This document shows positions 29,501 to 41,214 of a DNA stretch of 64,000 nt, in pieces. Each line of letters starts with the position of its first letter. Position 1 is the first letter of the stretch. Origin of the DNA: Anaeramoeba flamelloides. Taxonomy: Eukaryota; Metamonada; Anaeramoebidae. A program made the translations under genes and the position numbers. The stretch is from the NCBI GenBank assembly GCA_027625915.1, contig JANTQA010000044.1, positions 62,001 to 126,000 on the forward strand, written 5' to 3'. The notes below the pieces were generated by a model. That model saw nothing but the letters and a program-made list of their open reading frames with translations. It had not been told where the DNA came from and did not search any database.

Positions 29501-32298
29501 CTTTTCCCATCTATATGTATATCTATTCAACCCATTACATAAAGATTTGAGTTTGAATAATGTAGTTGATGATTTCCAGTATAAGTAAGGCTGTTTTTCT
29601 TTGAAGTTTTCTGGGAACTGGTTAATCTTTAGGTATTTCTTCAGTTTCCAGTTATCGTCTCCTTTGGAGGAATTTGCTTTGTCTTGTATTGGTTTTATGT
29701 GAGCTTGATGGAGTTTTTTCTTTATTTCAATTTTCCCCATGTTTTCCCAATCAATACCTTCAATTTCATCCAGTGTTAGTTCTTTAGCAAAACAATGTAT
29801 TGGTAATTTTTTTGAAACTTCACCAGCAATTGTTGATCGATCAAATGATAAGATACCATCAATTAAATCTAAGTTTTTCTATTTAAGGGATTAGTCACTT
29901 ACCATGCATTTTATCCATGCTCAAAGGACAGCTTGACACTAAAAAGGGTATTATGGAATTTTACTTCTTTTCATTGACAAAATTCAAATAACAAAAAAAA
30001 AATTTCATAGGATTCTTGGACAAAATTCAAATAACAAAAAAAAAAAAATCCAAAGTATCAAAAGCAAAAAATTCAAATTTACAAAAAAATGTTTTAAAAG
30101 GAACTTCAATGTCAAAAATTTAGTTATCAAAAAAAAAGTTTCACAATATTATTAAATTAAAAAATATAATAAAAATTCAAAGGATCTTCAATTTCAAAAA
30201 AAGTAATTAAGAAAAAAAAAAGTTCCTGGATCTCTTTGACAAAAATTCAAAAATTTAAAAAAAAAAAAAGATTTGCTCAATCCAAATAACAAAAAACGTA
30301 AATAACAAAAAAAAGAATTGGATCTAAAAAGCAAACAATATCAAAAAAAAAAATTTTTTTCTACCTAAATAAATTAAAAAAATTCAAAACAAAAAAAAAA
30401 TTGAGATGATCTCATTGACAAAAAAGATCAATTCATAAAAAAAAAGTTTACAAGCATTCTCATCATTTCAAAAAATTCAATCAAAAAAAAAGTTGATTGA
30501 ACATTCTCAATTTCAAATTTAAAAAAAAAAAATCCAATTATTTCTTGTTTTATATTTCCAAATGTGGAAATTTCTTTAATTTGAAACAAATTATTATCTT
30601 TCAGTAAAAAATTCAATTTAATTCTTATTAATCTAATGTGTGTTTATTTTATAACTCTCAAAATTTTACAGAACAAGTATTTTGTAAATATTCTTTTGAG
30701 AAAAAGAACTCATTTGAGAATAGTAAAAAATGTAAAAAAAAAAATCTTCAAGATCTCAAAAAAGAGACAAAGAGCTACACTTTGAAACTGAAATAGTTGC
30801 TTTCTAAAATTATAATTTAGAACAATTTGAATTGGAAATGGAGTGTCACTCTTTGGACACTTTTTTCCAAAAATGTAGTCATTTTTCATTATTTATTTTT
30901 TCAGAGATCGATTGTACATCATAGGTTGATTGGTTTTTAAAGGTGTTTAGTTACCTCATAAAAAATTACCAAAAAAAATTTTTTCAATTTCAAAAATATT
31001 ATTTTTCATCGTAATAACTCGGCTCTTAAAGGATCTCAATTTTAACTTTTATCTCAATCATTCAAAAAAAATTCCGATCTTATCTCAAATATTACACAAT
31101 TGAAAAAAGGAAATGAAAACAAAACAGTATAAACAAAAAATGAAAAGATTAGTTTGTAAAATCAAAATTATTTCCAAATTTCAGCAAACTGTGATTCAGT
31201 TATTCTTTAAACTGTTTTAACTCTGCGCCAAAATTTTTGAAATTTGGTTTAGTTCATTTTCTTTAAACTTTTCACATGAACTTAACTTTTAGTATACTTT
31301 GATTAATAAAATTGAAAATTCACGAATTTTTTTTTCAAAGATATAAAATTCTTTTGAAAAACAATCTCATCATTTCAAAAAAAAAAAAAAATGTTATTTT
31401 TACTTAAATTATATCCTTATTGCCTTCAAGATCTTTTACAAATTAAAATGGAATTATTAATTTCTTTCCTTCTTTATTTCACATTTTTAATAGGCTATCT
31501 TCATTAGAAAATAGTGGTTGGTTTACTCATATGCAAAAAATTATTAGATCTTCAACAAAAATATCAAAATTAATGAACAATGAGTCACAACCAATCTTGG
31601 TTCATTGCAGTGATGGATGGGATCGGACGGCACAAATTTGCAGTTTAGTGCAATTATTTTTAGATTCATATTTTAGAACGATTGAAGGATTTGAAGTCTT
31701 AATTGAAAAAGATTGGTTATCCTTTGGTCATAAATTTCATCAAAGAATTGGCCAAGCAAATTCGGATTATACAAATTCTCAAAGATCACCAGTGTTTTTA
31801 CAATGGATTGATTGTGTTTTTCAATGTGTTAATCAATTTCCAACTGCATTCGAATTTAATGAAGATTTTTTAATCTTCATTTTGGAAAATTTGTTTTCTT
31901 TAAGATTTGGTACATTTTTGTTCAATAATGATCAAGAAAGAAAAATTAAAAAATTATCAACAAATACGTATTCACTATGGACATATGTTAATCAAAATCG
32001 AAAACAGTTTATGAATCCTTATTATCAAAAAAAAATTATTCCAATCTATCCTGAATACAAAATTAGAAATTTAATTTTTTGGGATAACTATTATATGAAA
32101 TATTTTCTCCCCAGTGAATTGGAAAAAAGAAAATCATTTAAAAAAAAGGATTTTTCGATTAACATTCAATTTGAAAATTTACAATATTTATCCAAAGAAG
32201 AAACAAAATTAACAAATCAACTGAAAAAATTAGAAAAAAAATTAAAAAAATTAAAAAAAATTGAACAAAATTCAAAACGAAAATTAAAATTAAAATAA
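26581..32298 (+). CDS. myotubularin-family phosphoinositide phosphatase, two exons
   Basis: Exon 1 is 26581-28379 and exon 2 is 31494-32298, giving 867 residues. The 3114-nt intron starts GTATAT and ends ATAG; splicing restores W-LSSLENSGWFTH, as in myotubularins (W-LSNLESTHW). An acidic N-terminus (about 1-65) and a Lys/Asn/Glu-rich region (about 80-260) come first. A PH-GRAM domain follows from about 285 (LINERIIVISNNVVYCYEIP, KGKLILTNYRIFFVPK), then the phosphatase domain from about 420 (YNLCSTYPQFLVFP). The catalytic motif HCSDGWDRT has Cys638 and Arg644 in the CX5R spacing, so it looks active; DWLSFGHKFHQRIG and SPVFLQWIDC follow. A short basic coiled coil ends the protein. The family removes the 3-phosphate from PI3P and PI(3,5)P2 on endosomal membranes. 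Which animal subgroup it matches I cannot say. Confidence 0.93.
28738..29085 (+). repeat. dispersed repeat R2, two tandem copies
   Basis: Two adjacent copies (about 28738-28905 and 28925-29085) begin TATTGCTAAGGGTTAAG and TATTGTTAAGGGTTAGA and each ends near CTCAATTTAATTTT / CTTAATTTAATTTT. Further copies lie at about 36090-36290 and 48405-48640. Inside the myotubularin intron. Confidence 0.5.
29297..29870 (-). mobile_element. LINE reverse-transcriptase 3' remnant
   Basis: The minus strand encodes LSFDRSTIAGEVSKKLPIH, then FPENFKEKQPYLYWKSS, KSLCNGLNRYTYRWEKG and KLCPRCNKNIDDIDRFICD, the zinc-binding C-terminal region of non-LTR reverse transcriptases (CPxC ... D-x-(H)-FI-x-C). One frame shift near 29425 leads into CEKYERARKHWKKQIKKI, the expected tail, ending near 29297. 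It lies antisense in the myotubularin intron. The 5' parts and endonuclease are absent; it is a truncated dead copy. Confidence 0.65.
29883..31029. mobile_element. TTAA-flanked unit E6 inserted in repeat R1
   Basis: TTAA at 29883-29886 is followed by GGGATTAGTCACTTACC; the right TTAA is at 31026-31029, preceded by a diverged end (reverse complement GAGCCGAGTTATTAC). Flanks joined at one TTAA read TTTCTATTTAA then (A)GGATCTCAATTTTAAC, and the related copy at 32740-32765 reads TTTCTATTTAAAAAACTCAA without the insertion. About 1.15 kb, no transposase frame. Confidence 0.65.
29960..30640 (+). repeat. degenerate A-rich minisatellite
   Basis: Loose tandem units of the type CAAAATTCAAATAAC followed by an A run and a T-starting spacer, some 30-60 bp each, forming much of the inside of unit E6. 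Confidence 0.5.
31030..31300 (-). repeat. dispersed repeat R1, copy c (distal part)
   Basis: Continues R1 beyond the E6 insertion. Aligns with 32745-33000 through GAAAATGAAAACAAAACAG and ACTGTTTTAAC. The proximal part is at 29800-29882. Confidence 0.55.
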
Positions 32299-32399
32299 AT
32301 TAATATTTAATTCTTTTTTATCTATTATTTTTGATTATTTTTTTATTTCAGTTTTTCAGGCTATAATAATAATAATAAATTGTCTTATAATGTATGTAT

Positions 32400-33010
32400 T
32401 TATCTGATTATTATTAAAATATAAACCTTATTTGAAAAATTTTGGACAAAGACCTCAAATCAAAAAAAGGCAATAAGAATTTTAATTTTTTGCTTTTTTT
32501 CAAAACATGATATTAAACCATATTTTAATAACCAATTATTAATGTTTTTATCAGCAATCATTTTCTTGTCCAAATAAAGTAAAAAAAATATCAAAACCAA
32601 AAAAAAAAAATCGATGTATCCAAAATAATGAAACGAGAGAAGAAACAAAAAATGTTTGGATAAATATGTTGTAGTTTCACCAACAATTGGTTGATTGATC
32701 AAATGATAAGATACCGTCGTTGAATTGTATTTAATATTTTCTATTTAAAAAACTCAAATTTTAACCTTCTATCAATAATTGGAAAATAAATCACAATCAA
32801 AATAAAAAAGATTATGTAACTAGAAAAAAGAAAATGAAAACAAAACAGGAAAGAAAAAAAAAATGAAAAAATAGTTTGAAAAATCAAAATTCTTTCTAAA
32901 TTGAATGGAAAATATTACATTGTCATTCTTTCAACTGTTTTAACGATTTCCAAATGATTGAAATTTAGTTTTTCACCAAACTCTTTTTGGGTCAATGGGG
33001 AACTCGTTTT
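32400..33010 (-). repeat. dispersed repeat R1, copy d
   Basis: On the minus strand carries GGTATCTTATCATTTGATCA and further TTTTTATTTGGACAAGAAAA-like sequence shared with 49497-49680. Copies a and b lie on the plus strand at 47880-48400 and 49280-49810. Confidence 0.55.
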
Positions 33011-35612
33011 ATTGAAGAAATAGAATATATTCGATAAGTTTAATTCATTATTCTTCTCAAAATAAATTTTAAATTTTTTCTAATTTAATGACTATTTTTT
33101 TTTTACTTTTTGTTTCTCTTTTCTTTTTTATTTTTTTTTCTTTCTTTTTTCTTTTTTTTTATAAGGAGTAAATTTGAAAAAAAAATAAAATTTTTAAAAA
33201 CTTAAAATTTACATTAAGAAATGTGATACTTTGTATTTTCTTTTAAAATGAATACATTTAAAATTGAAAAATCTTATTGACAACAATTTTAATTTCCTAA
33301 AGAAATTGAGAATTTTTACACGAGACCTTCCAATGAAAGTGGCCCATAAATATTTTGAACATTTTTTTTTTTTTTAGAGATTTATGGTTTGTTCAGGTAT
33401 TTTTTTATAAATCTCAACTCTAATCTCGAATTTCATTGTAGATCTTATTATCAAGCAATTGTAGTTTGGTTGATTCTGAAAAAAAAGTGGATTTTTCATT
33501 TTTGGCTATGCTTCTTTGAGTGAAATGGAGTTTATATAAAAATAATTTACTGTTATTTAATAAAATAGAAAGTGAAATTGTTACCGATATTCATTCACTT
33601 AAGAAAGGAAATACATTTCATCTTTTAGAAAAATTTTAATTTGGATAAGCTTACTGAAAAAATTTTTTTGAGTACCACCAGATATTGAAACTTGGAAAAG
33701 ACATTCCTTTCTAACCTATTTGTGAAATATTTAATTAATGGAAATTGACTTTTTTTATAATTGTTTAATTTAAAAACACTCTTTTAGTTTTTTTTTTTTG
33801 GTTAAAAATTAGTTGTTAAGAAAATTTGTTATGAGGTATCTGATAAAAAATGCTAATTTCAATGAAAGAAATTTAAAAATTGAAAACTAAGATTCCAAAG
33901 AATGAAGATAGACAGTAATAATAACTTTGAAATAGTCCCACCTTTTGATTATTTAGATATTTAGAAATTAACGATCCAAAAAGAATTTGAATTACTTTTT
34001 CTAATTGTTGGTCCTTCCTTGGATTTTGAGTATACCATATAAATTTTAATTCATTCTTGAATAAAAATTCTTGATCTAATATTAAATTTGATGTTTTTTT
34101 AATAGGTTATCATATGATAATAAATTCTTGTAATAAAAAAGAAATTACTACCAAAATGACTATTTCTGTTTGCTATAGATTTCACAGTGGATTTTGTATG
34201 GTTGTAAAACATTACCTCTTGCACTATTTATGAAAATAATCAAAGCAAAATCACTTAATTTTTCCGTTTTTTCAAATATTTTTTTTTAATTTTATTAAAT
34301 TATATTTTGAATAAACTCAAGTATTACCAGTGAATACCAAAAATAATCCAAGAAAAAAACAAAAAATCAACATGAGAACGTGTGTATTTTAAACAAATCT
34401 TTTCTTTTTAAATCCCATACAAGAAATATCACCTTTCCAAACAAACTTGTTATAATAAAGAATGAAATCATAATTATAATCAAATGATATTTTATGAAGA
34501 TTTATGTTCTTCTATATCCTTTTAATTTGAACGTGTTAAAGTAAAACCACTAGGTTTTAACGAATTTCTTTTTTTTTCATTACTATTTACTATTATTTAA
34601 CAGAATAATTTTCTTATAACTTTGTTTCCAAAATTTATGTTTTCAAATATTTTATCAAATCAGGTCATGATAAAGAATACAAGTTTCAAAGATTCAAAAA
34701 AAATAATCAAATTTTTGTTTTCATTTAAAAAAAAACAGAAAAAAAATTTCCAACCCAAAGAATAAGAAAAAATCGAGAAAAAAAATTTAAATCAGAATTA
34801 TTTCAGTTTCCAATTGCTTGTAAAAATAAATAATCAGCTTTTCAAACAAAAATACCCAAAAAAAGCTATTTTACGGAAGAACATTTAAAAAATATCCTAT
34901 TTTCTTTAATAAAATCAGATATTAGATGAATGAAATGAAAATAAGAATATAAATCCATTTTTAGAAAATTCTTTAGAAACAGGAAGTAATTTACTAATCA
35001 AAAAGTTTTCGAAATAAATTTTTTTTCAATTCAGAATAAAAAAAAAACCCAAAAAAAGAAGCAATTGTATCAAATGTTACATATAAGATATATCAGAAAA
35101 CGCCGGGCATTTTTTTAGTGGAGTTATTAATTAATCGACAATACCAAATTCAGATAAATATTAATAACGATTGAATCAATAACTATCATATTTATTTCAA
35201 AACATGTTATTTTGAAATATTTTCAAAAAATGAAAAAAAAAAAAAAAAATAAACTTTTTTTGAAGAAAACAAAGCACATGACCAATTTCAATAAAAAACT
35301 GGAAATATTACAAACAGATCACAAATTATTTTTTAAACACTAAAATACAGTTATCTGCATTCATTCTAATCAAAAATTTGTTGAGATTAGAGAATTTAAA
35401 AAGAAAATTTTTTTGATCAAAAAGAAAATAATAACTAGCTATTTTCACCCTTAAAAAATATCTTCTAAATTTAAGATCAGAAAATTTATCATCTTTATTA
35501 ATATAATAACATATTAACAAACAAATCGAATTATTATCAAGAATTAATAAATGTAATTTGATGATTTTGTATTTTTTAAATAGTTATTTGTAAATTTTAT
35601 TTAATTAGTATA
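33011..35612. other. gene-free stretch
   Basis: AT-rich with many A and T runs, and no coding, RNA or clear repeat structure beyond what is listed. Probably decayed repeat sequence. Confidence 0.4.
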
Positions 35613-35810
35613 CAGTCAGTTCCACTTTTAAGGCACAAACTTCCAACAAAATTTAAGGTACAAGAAAAATCTCAAATTAAGGCACAACATTCAGATTCTA
35701 GGAAAATAATATACGTAAAAAAAAAAATTCTAAATTTTGTGCCTTAATTTTAGATTTTATTGTGCCTTAAATTTCGTTGAAAATTTGTGTCTTAAATTTG
35801 AAACTGACTG
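35613..35810. mobile_element. Tc1/mariner-type MITE, copy C (best preserved)
   Basis: 198 bp flanked by TA. Starts CAGTCAGTTCCACTTTTAAG and ends GAAACTGACTG. Long inverted-repeat arms carry AAGGCACAAACTT and the TTAAGGTACAAG / TTGTGCCTTAA pair. The ends are the most complete of the four copies and define the family. Confidence 0.88.
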
Positions 35811-36089
35811 TATTTTAATTTAAATTCCCCCCATTTTTAAGGAAATAATATGTTATTAATAAATAAATGTTCATTTTTTATTTAATTTTTGATTCGGAAA
35901 AGCGAAGTAACAACTATCATATCTACAAAAAACCCAAAAATTTATTTTCATTATTTTATAAACATTTAAATATTCACAAGAATAACATTTATATATTATA
36001 ACTCTTCATAAAAAAATGAAAATAAAAAACTATTTTATAAACAAAGACAAAAAACGAGAAAGAAAAATACGAAATGAAAGAGAGTGGGA

Positions 36090-36290
36090 TTTATTCGCAT
36101 GTTTAAGTACTCAAGAGCTCTTAATCTGTTAAAGAGAGAGTTTCCAAGTGACTAAAATTTTGACTCCTATTTCAAAGAGTAGTCAAAATACCTTTTAATT
36201 ACAGTCTTTAGAAGTATTTTGACCCCAATTTAGTTTTCTAAAAAAAAAGAAAAAAAAAAAAAGAATAAAAAATGAAGAGTGGGAAAAAAA
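36090..36290 (+). repeat. dispersed repeat R2, copy 3
   Basis: Shares TTAATCTGTTAAAGAGAGA and TTTCAAAGAGTA with the tandem pair at 28.7-29.1 kb, followed by the same AAAAATGAAGAGTGGGAAA block. Confidence 0.5.
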
Positions 36291-37830
36291 AATATTGAGA
36301 TATAAAAATATGGCTAGTATTAAGAGGATATATGAGTTTCTGATGAGTTGCTCGACTTGCTATTTCGACTTTTATTGTAATTAAATAAAAGAAAGTAAAA
36401 AAAAAGGATAATCTTGATTAAAAAGTTATGTTTTGAAATCTGGGTGTTGAACAGATTGTTGATTGTTTCCTTTTTATGATATTTATGTTGAAAAAATCTG
36501 GATTACCACACTTTTTTTTCACCTGGTTTACATAGCATGTACTTGGTTGAATTTGTTTCACGTTGAAGATATTATTGTGCTAAATACCAAAAAATAACAC
36601 CAGTACAAAGTTATATAAAAAGAAGTATGGAATTAATCATATTATTTTTTCTCTTCTTCAATGATTTGATCATCAAAAAATAACCACACCTCTGATTATT
36701 CTTCTTCTTCTCTACTTTTTCATCAAAAAAAAAAAAAAAAAAAAAAAAAAAAGAATTCTTTTTGAAAAGAAAGAAAAAGGTAATGACCCTTTTCAAATTT
36801 ATTCCTCAGTTCAACTATTTCTTAAAAATTCCATCAATTTTTATCAACTAAATCCCAAAATACTGGAAAAAAGTCAAATTAAAGGTTTAATTATTTGTTT
36901 TAATTTTGTGGTTTTAAAAAAACATATTTAGTGCTTTTTTAATATTATTTTAATAGAATTCAACTCATAAAATCTTTAATAAATATTGACTTTCAAATCC
37001 TTTTTATTGTGACCCAGTTACTTACAATTAACACTTGATAATAAATACCCCAATTACTCTAATTTACATATGTTTAATCAAAAAAAAAAAAAAAATAAAA
37101 CCACTTTCCATAATTACAGTTCTTAAAACTTGTAAAAAGGTGAAAAAAAGAATGAATACCAATTTGACCTATTTTTCTATTTTGAAAATCATCTTTATTT
37201 TTTTAAAATCAATTTCCAATCTGAGAATGAAAAATTCTTAAAATTTATTTCAAAGTTCAATCAGGTTATGAAAAATAATTCTTCAAAAAATTCAATTTTC
37301 ACAATTAAAAAATATTTTCTAATAATATAAGATCGTATGAAGTATGTTTAAAAAAAAATTTTTTATAAAATAAAAATTTAATATTCTTGGTTTTTGTGAA
37401 TTTTCTTGTATAAGTTATTGATATTCTAAATAAATAATTAATGCGATAACCAATTTTGAAATATACAAATGCAAAAAAAGTAAATCGAAAAATAATCCAA
37501 ATAAATCATTTGTTAATTTTTTCTAAATCAATTTTTTTAATTATTTTGATTTCATTTTTTTTGATTGGTATGTAAATATTTTACACTAGTATATAATACA
37601 TTCTACTATTTATTAAATTTTTCATTTATTTGGTTAAAGAAATGATTTTAATTAATAAGTTACTCAAAAACCTTTATAATCAAAATTATAAAAAAGAACT
37701 AACAACCTCCGATATTCTGTAATTATTTCTTTTATAGAAAATCTTGTTTAAAGAACAAAAACTGCTTTCTAGCGAACAATAATCTAATACTAATGGATTG
37801 TTAAATAAAGCTTTCGAGAGGATAGTACCC
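36291..37830. other. gene-free stretch
   Basis: Contains a pure A tract at about 36726-36752 and only short AT-rich frames. Confidence 0.4.
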
Positions 37831-39048
37831 TTAAGGGACTAGTGAACTAAAAAAAATCTTCAAGTAATTTTACTAACCAATTAAAAAAAATTTTACCGTA
37901 TCTTGAAATTAAAAAATAAAGTAAAAATCTGATAACTAGAATACATGAATTACTTTTAATACTATTTTCAGAAATGAATTATTGTTTTTAAAAGACTGAT
38001 CCATTTTTCTCATTTTTGAAAAGTTCAAAATTCAACATATTTCCAAATTATTTAAAAAAAATTATTTTCTTTCAAAGAAGATTGAAATCTTATTGCCTGT
38101 AAAGAAATTGTACAAAAATAAACTTTAGAAATGAAACCACTAAGTTCTAAAATAACTAAGTTTAAAAAATCTACTTAATCTCAAAAAAAAATACAATAAT
38201 TATTTTCAACATGTAAAAAATATAATTATTTGATTCAAAGAACAGACCAAATCTATTTTTTCTAGGGATTAAATGAAAAAATATGAGAAAAAAGACCAAA
38301 GAATGGAATTAAAAATTCTCCCGAAATACTTTTTTAAAACCAGGAATATTCAACTTATAATCTAAAGAAATACTTTTTAATTTGATTATTTATAATCAAT
38401 AATTATAAACCAAATCTTAATTATTTTAGTAAAACATTAACAATCCAATGATTAAATGTATCAAATAGACTTTCATTTATTTCTCAATTTTTTCAAGATT
38501 TTGCAACAAATAAAACAATTCAAATGCATATTTCTAATAATAATAAAAATAATAGATATTATCAAATCCCTGATTTTAATACAAAAGTTCCTTTTTTATA
38601 CTCTAGGTATTTGAAAAAGTATATTGAAAAGTCTTTTAAATTTCAAGAAATTGAATAAATATTTGAGAATAAAATAAATGATCAACTTTTTTAGATCTTC
38701 AAGGATACAATATTTGATTTATTTTTCAGGTATTTTTAAAATAATATTTGAGACACAACGTTACTTGTTCATAAAGACTCTCAGAAATTACTAAAAATGA
38801 TATTTCTTCAAAAATAAATTTTTTTGCACATTTTTCTTTTTCTAATTAGATCCAAAATCTCAAACAAAAAAGGATCAGATCTTTTGACTGAAAATTCCAT
38901 TGGAAAAAATGAAATCTTTTAAAAATGATTATTCATTTCTCTAAAGTTGACAAACGAAGTTTCTTATTGGTCGTAATTGTATCCTTATGTAAATAATTAC
39001 TATATCACCTTTGGGAAAAAAAATAAATAAGAGTTACTAGTCCCTTAA
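37831..39048. mobile_element. TTAA-flanked unit E1, copy b (intact ends)
   Basis: 1218 bp between TTAA at 37831-37834 and TTAA at 39045-39048. Left end TTAAGGGACTAGTGAAC; right end TTACTAGTCCCTTAA, i.e. 9-bp perfect inverted ends GGGACTAGT inside the TTAA. No long reading frame, so non-autonomous. The TTAA target is typical of piggyBac-like elements, but piggyBac ends usually start CCC rather than GGG, so the family is open. Confidence 0.7.
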
Positions 39049-39123
39049 ACAAAATAAAGGAATAAATATTCATTTTTTTCTTTTTTTTGACAGAATTAAG
39101 ATAAATTAACATTTTTTTTCAAT

Positions 39124-39417
39124 ATGTCTGAAGAACAACTTAAAAAAACAATTAAGGACTTAACGAACCGTTTAATTATTCTTGAGTCAAGACTTCGAAC
39201 AACAGTCGTTACAGAAAATATTAATAAAGAACTCGAAACAAATAAAGATCAAATTTTAGAAAGAGCACTCAACAAACTTGATACCGAAGAGCGTATAGAA
39301 ATTGAAACACAACTACAAGAAAAAAATAGATTACAAGAACGTGTCACTGAACTTGAAGAATTAAAAAAGAAAACAGATTACAGAATCGAGCACATGAAAA
39401 ATTATCTGAAGAATTAA
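39124..39417 (+). CDS. small coiled-coil protein, 97 residues
   Basis: An ATG at 39124 opens a complete frame of 97 residues with clear heptad-like spacing of Leu/Ile from start to end (LTNRLIILESRLR, LQEKNRLQERVTELEELKKK) and a closing YRIEHMKNYLKN. Codon choice and base composition are distinctly less AT-rich than the surroundings, supporting a real gene. No domain other than coiled coil is visible, no signal peptide and no membrane segment. I do not recognise the family. The ATG lies 75 bp to the right of the TTAA end of unit E1b, so its promoter must lie largely within that element or in the short gap. Confidence 0.65.
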   Translation: MSEEQLKKTIKDLTNRLIILESRLRTTVVTENINKELETNKDQILERALNKLDTEERIEIETQLQEKNRLQERVTELEELKKKTDYRIEHMKNYLKN

Positions 39418-40215
39418 AGAAATTAATGCTTTATTGTTTTTTTTTTTTCAAATAAAAAAAAAAACGAAGAATTATTTAAAAAATTAAACAAAAAAAAAAA
39501 AAAAAAACTACCAAAGATTTGTTAACATCCATTTTTGAAAAGTCTGTTAACTGGAACCTCAAACGATTTCAATTGTCTCAACAAATTTCTTTTTTAAAAT
39601 AAATTTAAATAAAAAAGAACCAATAATAATACTTATCACAAACAATTAGTCTGGTAAACAAAAAAAACGTTTTTGCTTTTTACAAAAAATGAAAAGAGAA
39701 AAAAAATAAAAAAAAATTCTTCAAAATAAGCTTTTGTTTTTCTTAAAGTTTGTTATTTCTTTCCAGTTTATAATATTTAACATTCAAAAGGATCTTTTTA
39801 CTATGAGAAAAGCAAAAAAAAATAAATAGATCAAAAAGCTAATGCAATGAATTGTTTTTTAAAAAGCCATAATCCCATATACTGTTAAATGTAAAAAAAA
39901 AAAGATCAAACTTTTCATTAAGCTTTCCCAGAAAATCAACCCAACAAATGAAAACAAATCACCAAAGTACTAAATTCTAAAAGGACAAATTATAATTTAA
40001 GTTGGTTTTAAGAATTAAAACTCAGAAATGGTACCTGATTTAAAAAATCTAATTTTGGATAGCTGAATGAAAATTTTGTTCCATTTATTTTTGCAACAAA
40101 TAGTAAACTGGAGAAAATGTTAATTTTTGAAGAGACGTTTTCATGTGTGTGTGTATTTATTTGAATGAAAATCTCTTAATTTCTTATTACGATCTTAAAA
40201 AAACTTTTAATCATT
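39418..40215. other. gene-free stretch holding repeat R7 copy 1
   Basis: The 3' flank of the coiled-coil gene, then at about 39850-40130 a sequence that aligns with 58190-58460 and shares GAATGAAAATTTTGTTCCAT and CAAATAGTAAA. Confidence 0.5.
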
Positions 40216-41158
40216 TTAAGGTACTAGTCTATATTATATTTTTTTAAGGTAAATTTAATAGAGATTTAGAATTTTTTTTGCCAATTACTTAGATTAGAAA
40301 TCAAAGTGAAAAACTTCTTAGTATACTAATGAAATCTTGCTAAATGACATTCATGAAATTTTAGTTATTGTTTTAAAAGAAATAAAAAAATTTTCCATTT
40401 TTTCACTTTTTTGTAAGTTGCTTTTTTTCTACTTTTTACAAAAATACAAAAAATAAAAAAAAATATGTCCAAGAAAGTAAAACCTTGTTATGTTTGTGGA
40501 AGACGTACAAAAAATAGTTTGAAAAATAAACCTGAAAAGGTTTTTTGGATTTGCATGAAAAAACAGTTTGATTCGAAAAAAATATACAATATATGCTTTA
40601 CTCTTAATAATAGATTTTCTTTCTTTTCTTGTACCATTCTTTTTTTTTCATGAATCTACTTTTTCAGTTTACACTCTTTTTGGTTTTTGTTGAATTTGAA
40701 GTTTTTTTTAAGTGTTCCCAAATTACCATCCCAAAAGTTTTTGTCAGAGTCAAAAAAAATCAAAGAAAAGAATAAGAACTATTTTTTTAAAAAGTAATTA
40801 TTGATAAAACAAATTGAGTTCTTTATAGAGTCAAGTTGGATGAACAGAAGTGAAAGAGAAAATACTCACTGTTTTGAATTAATTTTTTGTTTTTAAAAAT
40901 GAGAATAAATATTATTTTTGAGAAAATAATTAAAACCAAAATTAATCAAAAAATTCTCGCCCGTTCAAGATCTTTTTTCAAAAAAAAAATTTTAAAAGTC
41001 ACTTTTTTTGACAGAATTGTAAAATTTTAAAAAAACAAGAACTAAAAGTTCTAACATTGAAAAAACCTGTCTATTTTCAATTTTAAATATATTTCAAGAT
41101 AAGGATTCCTTATTTAGTTATTGGTCAAAAAAAAAATTAATAGAGACTAGTCCCTTAA
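40216..41158. mobile_element. TTAA-flanked unit E2
   Basis: 943 bp. Left end TTAAGGTACTAGTCTATATT (40216 on); right end, read on the minus strand, TTAAGGGACTAGTCTCTATT (from 41158). The last 30-odd bases also match the right end of unit E1b. It contains the short Cys-motif frame at 40465. Either a small transposon carrying that frame or two ends brought together by chance. Confidence 0.5.
40465..40653 (+). CDS. short frame with CxxC motif, possible first exon
   Basis: ATG at 40465, 62 codons. The first 40 residues look coding (MSKKVKPCYVCGRRTKNSLK then KPEKVFWICMKKQF) and hold CxxC followed 16 residues later by W-I-C, half of a zinc-ribbon-like pattern; the remaining residues look like intron translated through. 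A donor could be AAG|GTTTTT at about 40541. The next exon was not found. It recalls the CxxC...W-F-K-C pattern of the 51-kb gene, which may be coincidence. It lies inside unit E2. Confidence 0.35.
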   Translation: MSKKVKPCYVCGRRTKNSLKNKPEKVFWICMKKQFDSKKIYNICFTLNNRFSFFSCTILFFS

Positions 41159-41214
41159 GAGAAAATTTTGTTTTTTGATTACTGTAGTCAAAATAAAGCT
41201 TATAAAAAAAATTA

